The notes under the pieces were generated by a model. The model worked only from the letters and a program-made list of their open reading frames with translations. It did no database searches and was not told the DNA's origin. DNA of 64,000 bases from contig CP060294.1 of assembly GCA_014302835.1 (NCBI GenBank), positions 3,497,067-3,561,066 of the forward strand, read 5' to 3'. Position 1 is the stretch's first letter, and the number at the start of each line of letters is the position of its first letter. The DNA comes from Pedobacter sp. PAMC26386 (lineage in GTDB: Bacteria; Bacteroidota; Bacteroidia; Sphingobacteriales; Sphingobacteriaceae). Positions 55,660-62,687 of the stretch are shown piece after piece. The translations under genes were made by a program, and so were the position numbers.

Positions 55660-56262
55660 TTACAAAACGAGAGATTTACAGAACCCATTGATTGCATCTT
55701 TCAAGATCATCTTTTTAAAAGCATCAGTCTTCCCACTATTTTCTATCATCTGTATGGAAACCAGACCATGTAGAATAGACCAGTAAGCGTGATATTTTAA
55801 AAAATAATCTGCCTCTCGATTCCCCGTCTGTACTAATGCTTCCTGTATAGTAGAAACCAGGGTACTAGTCATTTCCTTAATTTCTGCGACTTGATTCACC
55901 ATTTCACAGGCAGGAATTCCCAGACCAAACATCAATTGATAATATTCTTTATTTTCGAAAGCAAAATCCCAGTAAGCTACGGCCATCACCTCGAGTTGCG
56001 CAGTAGGCGACACAACGGTTTTTTTTGCTTCATTTAAGGTTAAGGCCAATTTTTGATAACCTTCTTTTGAAAATTCAAGCAATATTGCTTCTTTGTTCTC
56101 AAAGTGATTGTAAATTACTGGAATACTATATTCTATAGCATCAGCAATTTTTCGGATAGAAAGAGACTGCCAGCCATCAGTTATTACCATATGCCATGCA
56201 GCTTCCAGTATTCCTGTGCGAATTTCTTCTTTATGACGCATTTTACGCTCTACTATTCCCAT
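55660..56262 (-). CDS. TetR/AcrR-family transcriptional regulator
   Basis: A 200-residue repressor-type protein. The N-terminal helix-turn-helix is clear (TGILEAAWHMVITDGWQSLS, then IRKIADAIEYSIPVIYNHFENKEAILLEF, about residues 15-65), and a helical ligand domain follows. Met8 is an alternative start (MRHKEEIR). The gene lies upstream of DoxX and the LEA-2-like lipoprotein on the same strand; these are its most likely targets. The ligand is unknown. Confidence 0.9.
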   Translation of the reverse strand: MGIVERKMRHKEEIRTGILEAAWHMVITDGWQSLSIRKIADAIEYSIPVIYNHFENKEAILLEFSKEGYQKLALTLNEAKKTVVSPTAQLEVMAVAYWDFAFENKEYYQLMFGLGIPACEMVNQVAEIKEMTSTLVSTIQEALVQTGNREADYFLKYHAYWSILHGLVSIQMIENSGKTDAFKKMILKDAINGFCKSLVL

Positions 56263-56379
56263 TTATTTTAATAAGTTAACACCGTTAGCAAATATAAGCC
56301 TATTATGAGATGATTTTTAAAACAGGTTCAATTTTGACTTAGTAGCAACAATTTTAACACAGTAAATAGGGTATACTGA

Positions 56380-56988
56380 TCACTTAGCATGCATTAGCCT
56401 AAAGCTTAAATTAATACGCGGCCCAACAGGGAGTGTAGTCTTTGTAACCCGATGTTCCCAATATTCCTGAGTTTGTCTATTCATGAGCAATGCACTACCA
56501 TGATCCAGCTCTAAAGAAATGACCGGAATTTTTTCTTTGTAATCTCTGAACTGAAAAATTCTTGTTGCCCCGAAGCTAACGGAAACAATTACTGGATATT
56601 CTCCCAGTGCGTGCTCATTATCTCTGTGCCAGCCCATATAATCTTTGCCGTCACGATAGTAGCTCAATAAACAAATATTAAATAATGTCTCAAATTTTGC
56701 TTCCAATTTTTCTTTAATCCTGACTAAAGGCGAACTCCAGTTCTCTGCTTTCAGCGTCAAACCGGCATCATCATATTGCATACTTTCGTCTCCAAAAAAA
56801 GCCGTTAACCGTGGTTGCATTTTCTTTTTGCCAAACAAAACAACTGTTTCCTGCATCCAGGGAACATCATTCTTGAAATATTGAAAATAAGAATCACTCT
56901 CTTGGGATGTAAAGAAATCTGGGAATAGCAATGCCTCACCATGTGATGGGAGAATATTGTGATGGTCTGCGTCAATCAGGTGTTGCAT
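56380..56988 (-). CDS. AlkB-like 2-oxoglutarate/Fe(II) dioxygenase
   Basis: A 202-residue enzyme of the AlkB DNA/RNA demethylase family. The iron ligands are visible in GWHRDNEHALG (His and Asp of HxD) and EHRVTK (distal His), and the 2-oxoglutarate-binding end is GPRINLSFRLM. PRLTAFFGD near residue 60 and YYRDGKDYMGWH are typical of the ALKBH2/3-like bacterial branch. It would repair alkylated bases by oxidative demethylation. It is a stand-alone gene with no adaptive-response partners nearby. Confidence 0.92.
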   Translation of the reverse strand: MQHLIDADHHNILPSHGEALLFPDFFTSQESDSYFQYFKNDVPWMQETVVLFGKKKMQPRLTAFFGDESMQYDDAGLTLKAENWSSPLVRIKEKLEAKFETLFNICLLSYYRDGKDYMGWHRDNEHALGEYPVIVSVSFGATRIFQFRDYKEKIPVISLELDHGSALLMNRQTQEYWEHRVTKTTLPVGPRINLSFRLMHAK

Positions 56989-57072
56989 AATGTACGATTT
57001 GAGATTCTTTGCAGGATCAAATAACGTCTTTTATGCTGAACAATTAGGCAGCTTATATTGTTGAGGGTTATT

Positions 57073-57122
57073 CAAAAAAATAACACCTGTTTAAATTTAG
57101 AAACTAAACTTAAACAGGTGCT
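57073..57122 (-). terminator. Intrinsic terminator after the J-domain/KTSC gene
   Basis: An 11-bp perfect stem (57084-57094 with 57110-57120, CACCTGTTTAA paired with TTAAACAGGTG) is followed on the minus strand by TTATTTTTTTG. It lies about 65 bases after the stop of the J-domain gene. Confidence 0.8.
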
Positions 57123-57184
57123 TAAAATCTTCTGTTTTTTGATAAAACAGAAAACCAATATATACAGTTAAATTGAAGCAGCGA

Positions 57185-57631
57185 TTAAGCCGTTTCTAAT
57201 TTTACGATGTTTCTGTAAGGAAATGAGCTGAAGATATGACGGCGTGCAAATCTCCCTGGAGAATCTGCATTGACTAATTTCACGTAAATTGCTTTTGGAA
57301 CCTCAAAATACTCATATCCGCTTCCGTCAAGGAAATGAACTGTAAGTACCAGTCCAGCCCAGTTATAATCAGCAATACCACATGAAGTGATTGTACTTGT
57401 ATATTCTTCAATTGAGCCAGCAAGCGTTTCAGGAGCAATACTAACCAGGAAGTGATAGGCTTCAATAATTTCTTTGCTTTTTATTTCAGCAGCTAATTTA
57501 GCTTCATCACTTTCCTGAAATTTATCCGGATGATATTCCTTCATTAAATTTCTGTAAATGGTTTTCAGCTCTTTCAGCTCGGCATCTTTCTGAACACCTA
57601 ACAATTTTCTGTAATCAACAATCTTCTTCAT
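57185..57631 (-). CDS. J-domain protein with C-terminal KTSC domain
   Basis: A 148-residue protein. The N-terminal half is a short J domain (YRKLLGVQKDAELKELKTIYRNLMKEYHPDKFQ; the HPD motif is present), so it could activate DnaK. The C-terminal half (about residues 80-148) has a KTSC-type fold: TSCGIADYNWAGLVLTVHFLDGSGYEYFEVP and PGRFARRHIFSSFPY. The KTSC domain is associated with RNA- or ribosome-linked proteins elsewhere. It is monocistronic with a clear terminator. Its role is unknown. Confidence 0.85.
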   Translation of the reverse strand: MKKIVDYRKLLGVQKDAELKELKTIYRNLMKEYHPDKFQESDEAKLAAEIKSKEIIEAYHFLVSIAPETLAGSIEEYTSTITSCGIADYNWAGLVLTVHFLDGSGYEYFEVPKAIYVKLVNADSPGRFARRHIFSSFPYRNIVKLETA

Positions 57632-57793
57632 AAATATATTTAATGCAATTATTGTTCTCTTTTAACAGGCTGAATCTCAGGAACAACCCATAATAATGCT
57701 AAACAATTTTGCAAAGGTACAACTTTATATGTAAAAGAAAGATTAAGCTTTGATTTAGAGCATGTTTAAATTTAAAACAGGTGCCAAAAATAT

Positions 57794-57850
57794 TTTAACC
57801 CTGTTTTAATCCTGCTTTAATCAGGATTTAATTAACCACATTTAGTTTTG
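57794..57850 (+). promoter_or_regulatory. Operator-promoter of the tatA-regulator-kinase genes: four 11-bp repeats and a -7 element
   Basis: TTTAA(C/T) starts at 57794, 57805, 57816 and 57827, exactly 11 bp apart. A consensus Bacteroidetes -7 element TAGTTTTG lies at 57843-57850, 16 bp after the start of the last repeat. No TTTG is seen at the -33 position, as expected if an activator replaces it. Tandem hexamers at about 11-bp spacing are typical for OmpR-family regulators. The same array in the same geometry occurs at 60184. Confidence 0.78.
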
Positions 57851-57872
57851 CCAGGAAACAAAACACACCCTA

Positions 57873-57906
57873 GCCTGCCTGGTCTTTTTGTAAAGACCAG
57901 GCAGGC
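57873..57906 (+). other. Strong hairpin in the tatA leader
   Basis: GCCTGCCTGGTCTTT pairs perfectly with its complement across a 4-base loop. With transcription starting about base 57857, the hairpin would occupy most of the 5' leader and end 19 bases before the tatA ATG. No T-run follows, so it is not a standard terminator. It may stabilise the mRNA or affect translation. Confidence 0.65.
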
Positions 57907-57925
57907 TTAAATAAATCTTTAAACC

Positions 57926-58087
57926 ATGCTTAACACCTCACTATTAGCCGCATTGGGCACACCAGAAATCTTAGTTATCCTGGTAGTTGTATTACTCCTT
58001 TTTGGAGGTAAGAAAATTCCTGAACTGATGAAAGGCCTTGGCCAGGGCATCAAAGAGTTCAAAGACGGGCACAAAGGGAATGAATGA
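57926..58087 (+). CDS. tatA: Sec-independent translocase protein TatA/TatE-like
   Basis: A 53-residue protein with a short N-terminus (GTPEI), one hydrophobic segment, the TatA hinge [21 protein letters not shown] and a charged tail. This is the complete TatA signature, though the tail is short. TatA forms the pore of the twin-arginine export system. There is no tatC or tatB next to it; instead its stop region overlaps the two-component genes. Its promoter carries the 11-bp repeat operator, so it is probably induced with the efflux system. Confidence 0.88.
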   Translation: MLNTSLLAALGTPEILVILVVVLLLFGGKKIPELMKGLGQGIKEFKDGHKGNE

Positions 58088-58104
58088 GTTTGGATTTAGA
58101 TAGC

Positions 58105-58112
58105 TACCTTTG
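58105..58112 (+). promoter_or_regulatory. Possible internal promoter for the response regulator
   Basis: TACCTTTG matches the -7 consensus and is followed by C as in strong Bacteroidetes promoters. A start site near 58119 would give a leader of about 20 bases before the ATG at 58138. No good -33 partner is seen. If used, it excludes the upstream ATG at 58084. Confidence 0.4.
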
Positions 58113-58137
58113 CAACTCAATCAACCCTGAGCAGCAA

Positions 58138-58815
58138 ATGTTTAATATAGGAATAGCAGAAGATGATGTAAAAATAGCCAGCCTGATAAAGACAGGACTG
58201 GAAGAACATAATTATAATGTCACTTCCATTCCTGATGGGGTAATGGCTCTTTATACTTTCCAGGAAGAAAAATTTGATTTGCTGATTCTGGATGTCATGA
58301 TGCCCGGAATGAATGGTATTGAAGTATGCCGTCAAATCAGACAAACCAATAAAGAAGTTCCAATTCTGATGCTAACTGCTTTAGGATCTATTGATGATAA
58401 AGTACTGGGCTTAAACTCTGGTGCTGATGACTATCTGGTCAAACCTTTCCACTTCAAAGAATTACTGGCCAGAATTGAGGCCATGTTAAGAAGACAACAA
58501 ACTGCACTGAGCCAGCAGAAACATACCCTAAGTTTTGAGGACATCCAGATGGACACCTATTCCAAAACTGTACAGCGAGCAGGTAAGGATATCACCCTTA
58601 CCGCAAAAGAATTTACTCTGCTGGAACTTTTCCTTAAAAACCCAAACCGCCTTTTATCAAGACAATACATTGCAGAGAATGCCTGGGACATTAGTTTCGA
58701 TACTGGAACTAATGTGATTGATGTTTATGTAAACTTTTTACGAAACAAAATTGAGAAAGGGTTTGATAAAAAAATAATCCATACAAAAATTGGTATGGGC
58801 TACATCATGAAGTAA
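58138..58815 (+). CDS. OmpR/CusR-type response regulator
   Basis: A 225-residue regulator with a receiver domain (Asp51 in LLILDVMMPG, Lys in LVKPFHFKELLAR) and a winged-helix DNA-binding domain (ITLTAKEFTLLELFLKN to the C-terminus). I start it at 58138 (MFNIGIAEDDVKI), the usual N-terminus. An ATG at 58084 would add 18 residues and overlap tatA by four bases; both are possible. The kinase follows with an 8-base gap. The winged helix probably binds the 11-bp repeat arrays at 57794 and 60184, controlling its own operon and the efflux genes. Confidence 0.92.
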   Translation: MFNIGIAEDDVKIASLIKTGLEEHNYNVTSIPDGVMALYTFQEEKFDLLILDVMMPGMNGIEVCRQIRQTNKEVPILMLTALGSIDDKVLGLNSGADDYLVKPFHFKELLARIEAMLRRQQTALSQQKHTLSFEDIQMDTYSKTVQRAGKDITLTAKEFTLLELFLKNPNRLLSRQYIAENAWDISFDTGTNVIDVYVNFLRNKIEKGFDKKIIHTKIGMGYIMK

Positions 58816-58823
58816 ACGAAGTG

Positions 58824-60188
58824 ATGAAGATCAAAGACCGTCTGGCTTTATATTTTACGCTGATCAGTACAATTACGCTGTTATGTGTATTGTCTGTTAC
58901 TTATTTCACCTTCAAAAAGGTAATGGAATCGGAGTTTTTTGACCGCCTGACTGACCGGACTATGGTCACGGCTAAATTATACCTTAAAGCAGACGAAATC
59001 TCGAACGAAGCCTTAAATAAAGTTAGAACAGAATATCTGGAAAGATTAAATGGTGAGGTAATCCGCATTTACAACGACAGCAATAGCGCTGCTTTTATTG
59101 GCGACGACCAGCAATTCTGGAGTAGCCAGACCATCGACAAAGTGAGAGAAATGGGTAAAATCCGTTTCAAGGAAGGTGAAAGACAGGTGGTTGGCATTTT
59201 TTACAAAGACAATCAGGGCGATTTTGTTATCCTGGCCTCTGCAATAGATCAGAGTACAGCAATCCGGGTACAGAAATTATTAAAAGTCATGATTGGTGTG
59301 TTCATCGTCATCTTTCTTGGGCTGCTACTTTCGGGCAGATGGATTGCGAAAAGAATATTATCCCCACTCAATGTCTTTATCGACCAGGTAAAGCTGATCA
59401 AATCAAATAATCTCCATTTCAGAGTAGAAGAAGGTACAAATAAAGATGAGATTACCTTGCTTGCTCAGAACTTCAATAACCTGATGGAACATCTGGAGCA
59501 TTCTTTTATTTTACAAAAAACATTTGTTGCCAATGCTTCTCATGAGCTGAGAACTCCGGTAACCCGGATGATTATCGGAACGGAGATCGCCCTTTCTAAA
59601 GACCGGCAGAAAGAAGATTATCAAAAGGCACTCCAATCAGTTTTGGAAGATGCAGAAAAACTGGAAAATATCATTGCTGCACTACTTAATCTTGCCCAGG
59701 CAGATTTGGAATATAGCTCTTCTCTTACGCAAGAAGTTCGTCTTGATGAACTAGTCTGGCAATTGCAAACCCAGTGGAACCAGCGAAAAGGACCAAACCA
59801 ACTTGTAGTAGAAATGAAAAATCTACCCCTGACTGATGATAGACCATTAATCATCACGGCAAACCCTACCTTATTACAAATTGCTTTGGACAACATTATC
59901 GGTAATGCCTTTAAGTTTTCAGACAACCAACAGGTTAGCTGTATTCTTAACATTACTCCTGAAGGATTAACCCTGACTATAAGCGATAAAGGTGTCGGTA
60001 TAACAGAAGTTCAATTAAAAGAGATATTCAAGCCCTTTTACAGTTCTTCCCATAAAGTAGAACATGCGGGCACTGGAATGGGTTTGTACATGGCGCATAA
60101 AATCATCACCCTATTTAATGGAAAAATCACAGCAACGTCATCAAACGGCCTTGGCACTACTTTCCGCATTGAATTCCATTCATTTTAA
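58824..60188 (+). CDS. CusS-like membrane sensor histidine kinase
   Basis: A 454-residue kinase with two membrane segments (about residues 9-29 and 153-173) enclosing a periplasmic sensor region, then a HAMP domain (about 176-230), HisKA (His in NASHELRTPVTRM, about 240) and HATPase (GNAFKFSD, DKGVGI, GTGMGLYMA). I use the ATG at 58824, not the GTG at 58821. It is paired with the regulator just upstream. Metal sensing is inferred from the efflux genes downstream. The stop codon lies within the first repeat of the next operator. Confidence 0.92.
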   Translation: MKIKDRLALYFTLISTITLLCVLSVTYFTFKKVMESEFFDRLTDRTMVTAKLYLKADEISNEALNKVRTEYLERLNGEVIRIYNDSNSAAFIGDDQQFWSSQTIDKVREMGKIRFKEGERQVVGIFYKDNQGDFVILASAIDQSTAIRVQKLLKVMIGVFIVIFLGLLLSGRWIAKRILSPLNVFIDQVKLIKSNNLHFRVEEGTNKDEITLLAQNFNNLMEHLEHSFILQKTFVANASHELRTPVTRMIIGTEIALSKDRQKEDYQKALQSVLEDAEKLENIIAALLNLAQADLEYSSSLTQEVRLDELVWQLQTQWNQRKGPNQLVVEMKNLPLTDDRPLIITANPTLLQIALDNIIGNAFKFSDNQQVSCILNITPEGLTLTISDKGVGITEVQLKEIFKPFYSSSHKVEHAGTGMGLYMAHKIITLFNGKITATSSNGLGTTFRIEFHSF

Positions 60189-60240
60189 TCAGTTTTTAAT
60201 ACCTCTTTAATATCCCTTTAATTTCTCGAAATTAGATTTG
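60184..60240 (+). promoter_or_regulatory. Operator-promoter of the efflux genes: four 11-bp repeats and a -7 element
   Basis: TTTAAT starts at 60184, 60195, 60206 and 60217, exactly 11 bp apart, and overlaps the kinase stop codon. A -7 element TAGATTTG lies at 60233-60240, again 16 bp after the start of the last repeat. The layout matches that upstream of tatA base for base. The tolC ATG is 17 bases further on. This is a strong candidate for the activator site of the adjacent OmpR-type regulator. Confidence 0.8.
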
Positions 60241-60257
60241 TTTAAAATAATAAGAAA

Positions 60258-61547
60258 ATGACATCTAACTTCCTGAAATATCACCTGTTAATCTTCGGCT
60301 TCGCTCTGCTAGGCTTCTCCGAAAATGCAGCAGCTCAGGCTACTGACACTTTAAAGCTCACCTTGCCCTTGGCAGAAAAACTTTTCATCCAGAATAACTA
60401 TCAATTAATTGCTCAGAATTATCAAACTGACCAGGCGAGAGCAGAAATTATAACTGCTAAATTATTCGATAATCCAGAATTGAATGTAGAAACACAGCTC
60501 TATAACCATTTGACTAAAAAGTTTTTCCAAACTAATAATACCGATGGCGAATATCAAGCTTCAATTTCACAGCTCATTAAGCTTGCTGGAAAAAGGAACA
60601 AAAATATTCAAATGGCTAAGACAGGGGTAAAATTAGCGGAATATCAATATTTCGACCTAGTGCGTACTTTGAGGTTTAGTCTGCGTTCTAATTTCTATAA
60701 AACCTATTACGCTCAACAATCCGCTAAGTTATACCAGCAACAAATTAACTCTTTGCAAAAACTACTTTCCGCTTCAGAACAACAACTGAAGATGGGAAAT
60801 ATGGCGATGAAAGATATCATCAGGATAAAATCACTGGTTTATAGTCTTCAAACGGAGCACACCAATCTGGAAAACAGCATTGAGGATATGGAAACAGATC
60901 TTAAACTACTGACAAACATGAAACCAGAAGCTAATCTTACTTTAGTGATGGATCCTTTAGAAGAACAGGCTTATCAGTTAGATAAAACAGTGTACACTAA
61001 TCTGCTGGACTCGGCACGTAACAACCGTGCAGATTTAAAACTTACGCAAACCGGAATTACCTATGCAGAGAAAGCACTCAGCGTACAAAAAGCCAATGCT
61101 GTACCTGACGTACAGTTTTCTTTAACCTACGATTTACAAGGAAGTTACCCCACAAAATATACGGGTCTGGGAATGCATATTCCACTGCCATTATTTAATA
61201 GGAATCAGGGAGAAATCAAAAAAGCAAAGATCGCTATTGATGCAGGAAAAAATCAATTGAACCAACAGGAATCTGCTTTACAAAATGAAGTCTTCAATAG
61301 CTATAAATCTGCATTAAGGACAGAAAATTTATACAAAGGTTTTGATAAGAACTTTAGCAGTGATTTTGATAAACTAATTGGAGAAGTTATCAAAAACTTC
61401 AAGAGCAGAAATCTGAGCCTGGTAGAATTTATGGATTTCTATGATTCTTACAAAGAAAGTACCCTTCAAATGAATGACCTGAAATATCAGCGAATGAATG
61501 CCAAGGAAGAAATCAATTATGTAACTGGTACTACAATTTTCAAATAA
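60258..61547 (+). CDS. TolC/CusC-like outer-membrane efflux protein
   Basis: A 429-residue protein with a signal peptide (cleaved after about residue 25, AAAQA) and two TolC-type repeats of long helices. ITAKLFDNPELNVE and VPDVQFSLTYDL are typical of CzcC/CusC-like members. The protein forms the outer-membrane duct of a tripartite pump with the adaptor and RND genes that follow. It has its own promoter with the 11-bp repeat operator. No lipobox is seen, unlike E. coli CusC. Confidence 0.92.
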   Translation: MTSNFLKYHLLIFGFALLGFSENAAAQATDTLKLTLPLAEKLFIQNNYQLIAQNYQTDQARAEIITAKLFDNPELNVETQLYNHLTKKFFQTNNTDGEYQASISQLIKLAGKRNKNIQMAKTGVKLAEYQYFDLVRTLRFSLRSNFYKTYYAQQSAKLYQQQINSLQKLLSASEQQLKMGNMAMKDIIRIKSLVYSLQTEHTNLENSIEDMETDLKLLTNMKPEANLTLVMDPLEEQAYQLDKTVYTNLLDSARNNRADLKLTQTGITYAEKALSVQKANAVPDVQFSLTYDLQGSYPTKYTGLGMHIPLPLFNRNQGEIKKAKIAIDAGKNQLNQQESALQNEVFNSYKSALRTENLYKGFDKNFSSDFDKLIGEVIKNFKSRNLSLVEFMDFYDSYKESTLQMNDLKYQRMNAKEEINYVTGTTIFK

Positions 61548-61554
61548 TACACAC

Positions 61555-62658
61555 ATGCAAACCCAAATCAAACAATTCAGCAGGCTTACTATTGGCGTCT
61601 TCACAGCTTTCGTATTATTACAGAGTTGTACAGAACATGTTAAAGAACCACCTAAAGATGAAAAATTCGCCGTTACGGATTCACTGATCAGCAAGTTGAT
61701 GATCGATACAGTCAGAAGTCCAAATAATGAAACGGATTTAAGCTTCTCTGCCAAGATAGCTCCAAATGATGAAACAACAGCAAAAATTTTCCCTATGGTT
61801 AGTGGAAATGTACGATCAGTTCCTGTAAAACTGGGTGACCGTGTTGCTAAAGGACAGGTATTAGCTACTTTGGGAAGTGCTGAGATGGCAGGATTTGATA
61901 AAGAGGCTATCAGTTCTTCTGCTGAATTAAGGAATGCCGCAAGAAGCATGAAACTTGCAGAAGATTTGTACAAGAGCGGCCTTTCATCTGCCAGAGATGT
62001 AGAAGAAGCCAAAAACAATTACCTGGTTAAACAGGCTGAAGCCAAACGCAGTAAAGCCGTTCTGAACTTAAATGGCGGTAGTACCAATGGAACTTATACT
62101 TTGAAATCACCCATTTCTGGTTTCGTAATTGAGAAAAATGTAAACACTAATATGCAGCTCAGACCCGACAATAGTCAGAGTTTGTTTACGGTAGCTGATT
62201 TGTCAACGGTATGGGGTATGATTAATATTTATGAATCAGATATCGCCAGCGTCAAACAGGGTGATAATGTAAAAATCGCTATCCTCTCCTACCCTGACAA
62301 AGTTTTCACCGGTAAGGTTGATAAAATCTATAACATTCTGGATGCAGAAAGTAAAGTGATGCATGCCAGGGTGAGTATTCCTAATCCAGGTTACTTATTA
62401 AAACCAGGTATGATGGCAACTGTACAAATTGCTTCTAAATCTGATATCAATCTGCCATCTATCAATGCAAACAACATCGTCTTTGACGAAAATAAAAACT
62501 ACGTGCTGGTATTGGATAAAGTAAAAAAAGTACGCATTCAAGAAGTAGAAATAGGGAGAAAATCGGGCGACAAGGCTTATATCAGTAAAGGACTGCAACC
62601 AGGTGATCGTATCGTTGCCTCCAAACAGGTTTTCCTTTATGAAAGCCTGAAAGACTAA
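61555..62658 (+). CDS. RND efflux periplasmic adaptor lipoprotein (CusB/CzcB-like)
   Basis: A 367-residue membrane-fusion protein. It has an N-terminal lipobox (LLQSC, about residue 24), a barrel-sandwich domain (about 75-180; VRSVPVKLGDRVAKGQVLATL), a short alpha hairpin (about 115-155), a beta-barrel (about 210-290; VWGMINIYESDIASVKQGDNV) and a membrane-proximal domain. It starts 8 bases after the TolC-like stop. There is no His-rich or Met-rich metal-binding extension. It would link the RND pump to the outer-membrane duct. Confidence 0.93.
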   Translation: MQTQIKQFSRLTIGVFTAFVLLQSCTEHVKEPPKDEKFAVTDSLISKLMIDTVRSPNNETDLSFSAKIAPNDETTAKIFPMVSGNVRSVPVKLGDRVAKGQVLATLGSAEMAGFDKEAISSSAELRNAARSMKLAEDLYKSGLSSARDVEEAKNNYLVKQAEAKRSKAVLNLNGGSTNGTYTLKSPISGFVIEKNVNTNMQLRPDNSQSLFTVADLSTVWGMINIYESDIASVKQGDNVKIAILSYPDKVFTGKVDKIYNILDAESKVMHARVSIPNPGYLLKPGMMATVQIASKSDINLPSINANNIVFDENKNYVLVLDKVKKVRIQEVEIGRKSGDKAYISKGLQPGDRIVASKQVFLYESLKD

Positions 62659-62687
62659 TTTTCTTACACCAGATAAAAATTCAAATA

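Noticed and set aside
57873..57906. Hairpin as an intrinsic terminator
   Set aside because: No rightward gene precedes it, no T-run follows on either strand, and it lies between the tatA promoter and its ATG.
61374..62018. 214-codon minus-strand frame across the TolC/adaptor junction
   Set aside because: It runs antisense to two clear efflux genes, is Ser/Leu-rich, and has no family resemblance.
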